Assembly: GCA_050049955.1 (NCBI GenBank)
Contig: JASFVG010000117.1
Location: forward strand, 1-11,283
DNA: 11,283 nt
Direction of reading: 5' to 3'
From: SKLM01 sp050049955
Lineage (GTDB): Bacteria > Chloroflexota > Anaerolineae > B4-G1
A model generated the notes under the pieces. It ran no database searches, had not been told where the DNA came from, and was given only the letters and a program-made list of their open reading frames with translations. Below, one piece after another: positions 1 to 5,434 of this stretch (positions within the stretch are counted from its first letter, which is position 1; every line of letters begins with the position of its first letter). The position numbers and the translations under genes are program-made.

Positions 1-835
1 CCTTCCCGGACAACTCCTTCGCCGCCAGCACGCGGTACACGGGCACCGGCTGATCCCACCCTTTCGCCTCAAGGGGCTCGAGCGCTTGCGTCTCAAACAG
101 GGGCGCGATCGTCTGGTGGGTCTCCTTGCTGACCAGCACGGTGCCTGGCTCCGCCCCGCTCTCCAACCGCGCCGTCAGGTTCGGCGCCTCTCCCATGGCG
201 GTGTACTCCACCCGCAGATCCGTCCCCACCTCGCCCACCACCACCAGCCCCGTGTGGATCCCCACCCGCACGTTGAAGCCGGTAACGCCCCGCTCCGCCT
301 CCAACTTCTCCGCGTACTCTCGGGCCCCCTCCACAATCTCCAGCCCCGCCCGACACGCCCGCTCGGCGTCGTCCTCGTGGGCGATGGGGGCCCCGAAGAA
401 GGCCATGATGGCACCGCCCTCCAAGCGGGCGACGGTTCCCTCGTAGCGGGCGATCGGTTCAATCATAACCTCGAAGGCGCCGTCCATGATCTCCATGACT
501 TCTTCCGGGTCGAGGCCCCGGGCCATGGCACTGGAGCCGGTGATGTCGGACATCAGGATCGTCACCATCCGCCGCTCCCCGGCCATCTGCCCGCCCGAGG
601 CAACGAGGCGCTTGGCGTACTCCTTGGGAACCAGGCGCTTGATGGCTCTGTCGAGGGCCGACACACCAGGCCCCCCTTCCGGTGTGGTCAGCGGGGCGGC
701 ACACATGGGGCAGAACGCGAATTCGGCCGGCGCTCGGAAGCCGCACTCGGGGCACGTCAACCGCACGGGTGCGGCACACCCGGGACAGCAAGCAGCGTCC
801 GGTGAAACCTCATGGTCGCACTGTGGACACTTCAC
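1..835 (-). CDS. Double-zinc-ribbon / class III nucleotidyl cyclase domain protein, probably catalytically dead (C-terminus cut by window edge)
   Basis: The first 278 residues are visible and the frame stays open to the left edge. Residues 1-49 form two zinc ribbons, with Cys pairs at 3/6, 17/20, 28/31 and 42/45 (Cys16 also present). After a linker, residues 88-270 form a class III cyclase homology domain: first metal Asp97 in SDITGSS, Thr212 at the base-selecting position (class IIIb style), and transition-state Asn219 and Arg223. The second metal Asp is missing: residue 141 is Gly (codon at 415-413, in RLEGGAIMAFF), where the paralogue at 9064-5435 has Asp in RLMGDAILAFF. Asp216 of the paralogue is Glu here. 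Loss of a metal ligand normally abolishes cyclase activity in this family, so I infer a regulatory or nucleotide-sensing role, or decay; the open frame argues against simple decay. The rest is colinear with the paralogue (about 68% identical), so AAA and TPR parts probably follow outside the window. The GTG start at 835 is set by the AGGAGAG Shine-Dalgarno, and the protein begins VKCPQCD like its paralogue. It probably acts in the cytoplasm. Confidence 0.93.
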   Translation of the reverse strand, partial: MKCPQCDHEVSPDAACCPGCAAPVRLTCPECGFRAPAEFAFCPMCAAPLTTPEGGPGVSALDRAIKRLVPKEYAKRLVASGGQMAGERRMVTILMSDITGSSAMARGLDPEEVMEIMDGAFEVMIEPIARYEGTVARLEGGAIMAFFGAPIAHEDDAERACRAGLEIVEGAREYAEKLEAERGVTGFNVRVGIHTGLVVVGEVGTDLRVEYTAMGEAPNLTARLESGAEPGTVLVSKETHQTIAPLFETQALEPLEAKGWDQPVPVYRVLAAKELSGK

Positions 836-1002
836 GTAAGGCACTCTCCTGTCGAGGGATCAGAGACCTCGGCTCTCGACCCGAATGACGCCTCACCAGC
901 ATGCTTTGAGATCGCCGCTCCAGGCAGCCCCATGATCGCGGCTCTTCGGCTTCATTGGACAAGTGTTGGCCGAAGGGCTCCTAGTATGGGCGGCACGGGC
1001 AC
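836..1002 (-). other. Short leader/spacer between the DUF4386-like gene and the partial cyclase
   Basis: This 167-nt spacer shows no convincing -35/-10 pair, so the partial cyclase may be read through from upstream. It holds three hairpins: GTCGAG/CTCGAC (851-856 with 875-880), directly against the Shine-Dalgarno; a 7-bp CTTCGGC/GCCGAAG stem (944-950 with 969-975); and GGGCAC/GTGCCC (997-1012), which overlaps the stop codon of the preceding gene. None is followed by a U-tract, so none is a standard intrinsic terminator. From about 897 to 836 the sequence weakly matches the leader of the intact cyclase. From GCCGAG to the GTG start the two are equal in length (35 nt) and share the GGAGAGTGC block. 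Confidence 0.5.
844..850 (-). promoter_or_regulatory. Ribosome binding site for the GTG start at 835
   Basis: Minus-strand AGGAGAG lies 8 nt before GTG. The following TGC and the spacing match those of the paralogous cyclase at 9064. This settles a non-ATG start, because the next in-frame Met (residue 44) would delete the zinc ribbons. Confidence 0.8.
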
Positions 1003-1698
1003 TCAGGTGCCCCTCTCCCGCACCACTTCACGGCGAAGGGTCCAGCCGAACCAGAAACTCCAAACCGGCGCCACCACGAGGAATCCCAGGCCCACGGCGA
1101 TGTCGACGACCAGCGCTGACCTGACGAGTGCACCGGCGAATCCCCCGAGGGTCAGGAGCCCTCCCAGGATTCCCAGCGATGCCAACAACCTCGGTAATCG
1201 GCCGGCGCGCAGAGCGGCCACGTTTGCGCCCAGCCACCACAGACCCATTAGGCCCCACCCGAAGAAGCAGGGGTCAACGTGGGGTACGCCCTGAAGGAGG
1301 AGAGCTGCCTGCGCCGCTGTCGGAGCGGTAGCGAACCGCGCGGCAATCCGGGGGCTCTCGACTCCGACCAGCGCGTAGTCAGCGGCGGCCAGCGCCAGCC
1401 CGACGACACCGAGGAGCGTGGCCCAACGGAAGAACCCGCTCCGGTGGCCGCGCATCAAGGTGAATAGGGCCACAGTCACTCCCAAGTTGAAGAGGCAGCC
1501 CAGGACAATGAGCCAGTAGTGGACCACGAAGACGGTTGACGATGCCGCCAGAGATATAAAGAAGGCAGCATCGACTCCCGTCGCACCGCGGAGCTGGTCG
1601 CTTGGCAGCAGGAAATGTGTGACACCAGCAAGCACCTGAAGTGCCCCTACCAGAAACGCTGCCGTGGCTCCGAATCTGAGTATGCTCGTCCGTTCCAT
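1003..1698 (-). CDS. Six-helix integral membrane protein, DUF4386-like
   Basis: This 231-residue protein is almost entirely hydrophobic. Predicted membrane helices lie at about 9-31, 57-82, 92-112, 144-163, 171-192 and 195-219. A loop of about 25 residues joins helices 1 and 2, and another (about 113-143) containing GVPHVDPCFFGWG joins helices 3 and 4. Size, helix number and the N-terminal pattern fit the DUF4386 family of uncharacterised bacterial membrane proteins; I assign it by appearance only. No catalytic motif is recognisable. The ATG at 1698 is preceded by AAAGGAG with 7-nt spacing, so the longer open frame (upstream to 1860) is rejected as untranslated leader. Stop is TGA at 1003, inside a small hairpin. 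It lies 345 nt downstream of another membrane protein gene and 167 nt upstream of the partial cyclase, on the same strand. A shared function with either is possible but unproven. Confidence 0.85.
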   Translation of the reverse strand: MERTSILRFGATAAFLVGALQVLAGVTHFLLPSDQLRGATGVDAAFFISLAASSTVFVVHYWLIVLGCLFNLGVTVALFTLMRGHRSGFFRWATLLGVVGLALAAADYALVGVESPRIAARFATAPTAAQAALLLQGVPHVDPCFFGWGLMGLWWLGANVAALRAGRLPRLLASLGILGGLLTLGGFAGALVRSALVVDIAVGLGFLVVAPVWSFWFGWTLRREVVRERGT

Positions 1699-2043
1699 GT
1701 CTATGCTCCTTTCAGGCTGCACCTGGATGCGCCCAAGCGGTCCAGCCGATGTACCAACCCGATTGCTCGTCGTTCTAGTGTGGTCATCGGCCTGCAGAGG
1801 GAACATCACGCTCCTGAAGGCCTTGTTTGCCGGCTCTCGTCTGTGGTCCGAGTTGAGCAATGCAGTTGGCGCAAGCCAGTTGCTGCGTGTGGCGTAGCGC
1901 TGGAAGCGTTGGGAGCGCGTCCGGTCCAGGCGGGCGAGGCGAGCGGATCAGCCCTTGTTGCGCACGGGGGCATGGCTTCGTCCCGCCACGTTGCGGTGTC
2001 ACACCTGCTGTTGGGTGGCTCACCCCGCAATCACCTTACTGAA
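1699..2043. other. 345-nt intergenic region between two membrane protein genes
   Basis: I see no convincing gene here. Short open frames on both strands have no good ribosome binding sites or recognisable products. It contains small hairpins (TGGC-GCAA-GCCA near 1866-1877 and GGTG-TCA-CACC near 1995-2005) and the AAAGGAG ribosome binding site of the downstream gene (1706-1712). No promoter close to consensus was found on the minus strand. The right part is GC-rich, unlike the neighbouring gene at 2044-3090. Confidence 0.5.
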
Positions 2044-3090
2044 TCAGAACGGAATGAACTTGGACACAATCTCAATGGCCAAACCTACGACGAGGGGGAG
2101 CACAAACACAGACAGCAGACCAGTCAAGGTGCTGCGCTCCCACGGCCACGTGCGGAGCGACTCGATGAACTCCTTCTCAATCACCAGGCTCTGAAGAGTC
2201 TCTCGCAGTTCGACGATACATCTGAATTCCTGTCGATCTACCCTTGCGTGCAGGAGATTGAATGTGGTTTCTATTCGGAAACTCACCTCCTTCAACAGCC
2301 TTCTCTTCTCAAGTGTCAGAATGCGGTTGACTCGGCGAACAGGGAGCCAGAAGATCAAGAATGCAAGGGCGGCCATAACAAGAACCAGGAGCGTCAGGGA
2401 AACGGAATAGTAGCCGAGACTGACAAGAGATGGATTGAGGGCGACCACAAGATACGTTTGTAGAACAGAAAGCACCAACAACCAGGCAGAATACCTCGAC
2501 ATGGCGTATAGGGAACCCAGGTCGAAGATGTTGATCTCGCTCAACAGCTCGTACACCCTCTTGGTAAGGACGAAAGCTCGCGTCACCATGTATACTGTGA
2601 TGAGGCCCACGGCCGATGACAAGGCCTTGACCGGCACCTCCAGAGCAGGAAACGCACTGTTCATTTCCACAGCTGTGGGAAGAATGCTCACTGCCAGCCC
2701 AAGACCGGTAGCCATTCCGAATACGAAGGCGATCGCCGTCGGTCTGGCGGGAAGATGGGTGAATTCGAACATGATCCGATCGCGTTCAGTCTCTGAAACA
2801 TCCAGTATCGGCAAGAACTCGACCAGAGTGTCTCGGGAGACTCGAAGCAGAAAGTCGATCTGAAACAGATGGAACCCCAGGAACACGGCAGTCAGCGCAT
2901 AATACCAGTTGATAGTCCCAGAGGCGACAACGTGCTCTCTCCTGGCCACAAGGTGATTCAGCAACCCCACGATGACGACAACGCCTAGGTAGTACAGCCA
3001 GTAAGGACCTGGCAGTCGGTCAATCCAGTTGTAGAACTGATGGATCCTACTTGGCCGATACGGTTGAGTAGGAGGCGACTCCCCTTCCAT
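2044..3090 (-). CDS. Conserved hypothetical seven-helix membrane protein with a charged cytoplasmic segment
   Basis: I do not recognise a named family. The 348-residue product starts with a polar tail (1-26, MEGESPPTQPYR...) and a RLPGPYW motif (25-31). Predicted membrane helices lie at about 31-49, 62-82, 118-138, 155-176, 202-218, 226-250 and 322-344. Between the last two is a long charged, probably helical soluble segment (251-320), rich in Arg, Lys and Glu (VRRVNRI, EKRRLLKE, VIEKEFIE), which could be a coiled coil or interaction module. I recall similar unnamed proteins with an LPGPYW motif from Chloroflexota. I chose ATG 3090 over GTG 3099 because AGGTGG lies 5 nt before the ATG. Sampled lines of this gene are about 45-50% G+C, against about two thirds in the flanking secreted-protein gene, which suggests a different origin or different constraint. 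The nearest strong promoter is about 420 nt upstream, at 3521-3550. Confidence 0.85.
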   Translation of the reverse strand: MEGESPPTQPYRPSRIHQFYNWIDRLPGPYWLYYLGVVVIVGLLNHLVARREHVVASGTINWYYALTAVFLGFHLFQIDFLLRVSRDTLVEFLPILDVSETERDRIMFEFTHLPARPTAIAFVFGMATGLGLAVSILPTAVEMNSAFPALEVPVKALSSAVGLITVYMVTRAFVLTKRVYELLSEINIFDLGSLYAMSRYSAWLLVLSVLQTYLVVALNPSLVSLGYYSVSLTLLVLVMAALAFLIFWLPVRRVNRILTLEKRRLLKEVSFRIETTFNLLHARVDRQEFRCIVELRETLQSLVIEKEFIESLRTWPWERSTLTGLLSVFVLPLVVGLAIEIVSKFIPF

Positions 3091-3498
3091 AGCTTCCACC
3101 TGTTCTCACTCCATGGTATCGATCTCGGTCACCCAGCGAAGAGTACTCGCACGGCGAGAAGCCCCTCGGCACCTGTGCGGGCGAAGCCGATAACCAAGCC
3201 GATACGAGCAATGATCCGAGACACGCGGCATCTATACCCGTCTCAAGGCCGGGCCCTCACCCGGTCACTTCCCTGCCTTGGGCAATCGCCGGCCTGATTC
3301 GGGAGTAGCGCGGAAAAGCCGCCGCCTCACCGGTAGGGTTGGGAGTCGCCAGGTGAACTGCCCGACGGCGGAGACCCCATGTTCGCCCCTGGTAATGTGG
3401 TGTGCCCAACTTCAGCGGGAAAGAAACGGATCGGTTAGTCAGCGGCGGGAGGGTGGCGAGGTTCAATTGGAGGTCTGCGGTGGAAGGGCAGAGATGAG

Positions 3499-3600
3499 AT
3501 GCAGTCCGTCGCTACTTGACAGTATACTGCAGGGCAGGCGTGGCTGTCAAGAGCGGGACGGCAAACGACGGACGACAGACGGCCCTTCAGGCTAGGGTCC
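3499..3600 (-). repeat. Promoter-region repeat, copy A
   Basis: This region aligns in the same orientation with 9206-9300. Shared blocks, read on the plus strand, are TGCA(G/A)TCCGTCGCT, TGACAGTATAC, GCAGG, GCTGTCAA and CCTTC..GC.AGGG. In the 27 nt at and just downstream of the -10 element I count 23 identities, and the -35 to -10 spacing is identical in both copies. The two copies flank the intact cyclase and decarboxylase as direct repeats about 5.7 kb apart. Confidence 0.75.
3521..3550 (-). promoter_or_regulatory. Sigma70-type promoter, copy A (TTGACA-N18-TATACT)
   Basis: The minus strand carries -35 TTGACA (3550-3545), an 18-nt spacer and -10 TATACT (3526-3521). The expected transcription start is near 3514. 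The -10 lies inside a perfect 10-bp palindrome CAGTATACTG (3520-3529), and the arms TTGACAG/CTGTCAA bracket the whole element (3516-3550), a possible operator. It points at the membrane protein gene at 3090, with a leader of about 420 nt, and possibly at the two genes beyond. Confidence 0.75.
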
Positions 3601-3649
3601 ACGGACGGGCGTGTCGGGCGGACCTGCGGGTCTTCCCTGGCAATCGCGG

Positions 3650-5134
3650 TTATGCAGCTGGCTGGGCTAGTTCGGACCCGATCCGTGTCACCTCGCGCAC
3701 CAGGATGTTGAAGTCCTCCCGGCGGCTGCGATGATTCGTTATCGCGACACGCAGAACGTACTTGCCTTCGATAGTCGTTCCAGATGGCGCAGCGATGCCC
3801 TGTTCCTGTAGCTCGACAAGGATTTCTCTGTTGAGCGCGTCGAGAGCGGTTGCCTCCAGACCAGGTCTGAGGCAGCGGAAGCACACAATGTTGAGCGAGA
3901 CGGGGGCCACGAGCTCCAGTTCGGGCGCATCGGCGATCAACTCTGCCAGGTAGCGTGCCTGGTCTATGTTCTGCTGGAGCAGCCGGCCGTACCTGCGCGC
4001 GCCGTGCTCCTTGAGCGACATCCAGGCCTTTAGCGCCTGGAAGGCACGTGAATGCTGGAACCCATAATCGTCGATCCAGGGTAAATCACCGCCACTAATT
4101 CCGCGCTCGCCCTTCCCGTGAACCAGGTAGTCAGGCATGACCTGGAAAGCGTTGCGGTGATCCTCTTCACGCCGCACCAGCACGCACCCAATCGCGTACG
4201 GCACGTACATCCATTTGTGCATGTCAAACGCCAGAGAGTCGGCCCGCTCCATCCCAGCCACCTGGTGTCGTGCACCCGGAGTCAGGGCAGCCCAAGCGCC
4301 GAATGCGCCATCCACGTGGAACCAGAGGTCCTCCTGCTCACAGATGTCAGCCAGCCCGCTGAGATCGTCAAAGGCTCCGGTGTTGACAGTCCCTGCCGCC
4401 CCAACGATACAGAAAGGTTGGTGACCATAAGCGCGGTCCTGCGCAAGGATCGTCCTCAGCCCATCCAGGTCAATCTGGAACTCGCCGTCGACAGGCACTG
4501 GCCGGAGCGCCTCGCTTCCCAGGCCCAGCATTTCAATGGCCCTCTGAACTGAGTCGTGGATTTCCTGTGATGCGTAGAGCACCATACGGCGTGGGGCGGA
4601 CTGGATGCCTTTCCGGCGCAGGTCAAACCCGGCCTCGGTGTTGCGCGCGACGGTTAGTCCGATCAGATTGGCGGCCGACCCGCCGCTGGTCAGCAGACCG
4701 CTGGCCGAAGCAGGAAAGCCCATGATCTCCTTGAGCCAGTCGATCACTTGCTTCTCGACGTAGTTGCCGCTACTGTCAAATGCGCCCGTGTCGGAGTTCA
4801 TCGACGCGGCGAGTAGTTCCGCGAAAGCTCCCAGGACGGTCCCCGTTCCCACGACCCAGCCCCAGAAACGGGGATGGATGTTGCCGGCTGGGTAGGGTAG
4901 CACGTTCTCCAGGAACTCCTCGTAGATCTCCTCCGGCGGCTGAGGATCAAGCGGCACAGGACTCCCGAAATGTGCCTTGACCTGGTCCGGGATGGGCTGC
5001 CATACAGGGCGCTCCCGAACGGTTCTCAAGTAGTGCAACATGTCGTTCACCATCCGGTGCCCAAGTGCCCGCATCGATTCCCAATCGGCAGGGTCGAGTG
5101 TCTCTTCCAGAACCATCGCTCCCTCTTGTTCCAT
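3650..5134 (-). CDS. Group II pyridoxal-5'-phosphate-dependent amino acid decarboxylase (aromatic-L-amino-acid decarboxylase-like)
   Basis: A cytoplasmic enzyme that decarboxylates an L-amino acid to the amine and CO2 using PLP. The 494-residue length is typical of the family (AADC, tyrosine/tryptophan, histidine and glutamate decarboxylases). Visible signatures are the N-terminal HPRFWGWV segment (87-94), TSGGSAANL (149-157) in the cofactor phosphate region, His193 in EIHDSV (the ring-stacking His), Asp275 in FHVDGAFGA (pairs with the PLP nitrogen), the Schiff-base Lys307 in DMHKW, and the C-terminal LRVAITNHRS (461-470). The substrate cannot be read reliably from sequence; aromatic amino acids are the family's commonest substrates but others are possible. 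The start at 5134 is supported by AGGAGG (5149-5144) with 9-nt spacing; Met7 (5116) is less well placed. The gene follows the intact cyclase by 300 nt, with hairpins between them, so it may be transcribed separately. No clear promoter of its own was found. Confidence 0.93.
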   Translation of the reverse strand: MEQEGAMVLEETLDPADWESMRALGHRMVNDMLHYLRTVRERPVWQPIPDQVKAHFGSPVPLDPQPPEEIYEEFLENVLPYPAGNIHPRFWGWVVGTGTVLGAFAELLAASMNSDTGAFDSSGNYVEKQVIDWLKEIMGFPASASGLLTSGGSAANLIGLTVARNTEAGFDLRRKGIQSAPRRMVLYASQEIHDSVQRAIEMLGLGSEALRPVPVDGEFQIDLDGLRTILAQDRAYGHQPFCIVGAAGTVNTGAFDDLSGLADICEQEDLWFHVDGAFGAWAALTPGARHQVAGMERADSLAFDMHKWMYVPYAIGCVLVRREEDHRNAFQVMPDYLVHGKGERGISGGDLPWIDDYGFQHSRAFQALKAWMSLKEHGARRYGRLLQQNIDQARYLAELIADAPELELVAPVSLNIVCFRCLRPGLEATALDALNREILVELQEQGIAAPSGTTIEGKYVLRVAITNHRSRREDFNILVREVTRIGSELAQPAA

Positions 5135-5307
5135 CTCCTCTGCCCTCCTCTGGCAATGTCAACGGTATCCGTCTACGCTTTCTACGGCACCCGCCAACGT
5201 TGAGGCTCCGTGAGCCTTCTGCACGTTCTGCCCGCGGCAAGGCAAGAACCGCGGCCTATGGACAACGATCGGCCGGGTGCAATGCGCCGCCTTTCCAATG
5301 CTCTTCG

Positions 5308-5340
5308 GGGCCGGGTCTGCACACGGCGCTGTCCCGGCCC
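5308..5340 (-). terminator. Strong 8-bp hairpin GGGCCGGG/CCCGGCCC downstream of the cyclase
   Basis: Perfect arms at 5308-5315 and 5333-5340 with a 17-nt loop, about 95 nt after the cyclase stop. There is no U-tract, so a role as transcription end or RNA stabiliser is uncertain. Confidence 0.4.
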
Positions 5341-5352
5341 GGAATAGCACAT

Positions 5353-5376
5353 CACGCCACCGCTACCGGCGGCGTG
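5353..5376 (-). terminator. 10-bp hairpin about 60 nt after the cyclase stop
   Basis: On the minus-strand RNA the arms pair over 10 positions with a GUAG loop, one pair being G-U. The same position would be an A/C mismatch in plus-strand RNA, so the structure favours the minus transcript. It lacks a following U-tract. It may act as a weak or factor-assisted terminator, or protect the 3' end of the cyclase mRNA. Confidence 0.45.
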
Positions 5377-5434
5377 GGGGTTCTTCTCCAGTGGCGAGGT
5401 CGACCGGCGCCGGAACATCCTAGGGTGCGTTCGC

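Larger units (their letters stand above)
3091..3649. other. 559-nt intergenic region carrying a promoter copy and a long leader
   Basis: The right part (3499-3600) is a near-copy of the promoter region in front of the intact cyclase. The left part (3091-3510) would be the 5' leader of the 2044-3090 gene if that promoter drives it. It contains a 9-bp direct repeat AAGCCGATA at 3184-3192 and 3196-3204, a CCGGG/CCCGG hairpin near 3249-3264, and a possible 17-codon ORF (3380-3327). No tRNA or other structured RNA was recognised. No terminator was seen after the decarboxylase stop at 3650. Confidence 0.6.
5135..5434. other. 300-nt intergenic region between cyclase and decarboxylase
   Basis: No gene is supported. 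It holds two strong hairpins close behind the cyclase stop (5353-5376 and 5308-5340), a small GGCTC-CGT-GAGCC hairpin (5204-5216), and the decarboxylase ribosome binding site AGGAGG (5144-5149). I could not find a -35/-10 pair close to consensus on the minus strand. Confidence 0.55.

Noticed and set aside
86..805. Plus-strand open frames opposite the left cyclase (and 8345-9109 opposite the right one)
   Set aside because: They are mirror images of the conserved cyclase sequence. Their mutual similarity follows from the paralogy of the real genes.
997..1012. GGGCAC/GTGCCC hairpin as an intrinsic terminator
   Set aside because: The stem has only 6 bp, overlaps the stop codon and has no U-tract.
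1699..1860. Longer N-terminus for the six-helix protein up to 1860
   Set aside because: The added 54 residues are hydrophilic and of no recognisable type, while AAAGGAG sits 7 nt before the ATG at 1698.
1850..2040. attC-like recombination site (GTTGGGT and hairpin-rich GC sequence)
   Set aside because: One GTTRRRY-like core is present, but no matching RYYYAAC partner at the right distance and no integron integrase or cassette structure.
1615..2463. 282-codon open frame on the plus strand
   Set aside because: It runs antisense through two membrane protein genes and the spacer, has no domain-like sequence, and is explained by codon bias of the genes opposite.
3257..3466. 69-codon minus-strand open frame downstream of promoter A
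   Set aside because: It would start at TTG with no Shine-Dalgarno, and has neither a recognisable domain nor composition like the neighbouring proteins.
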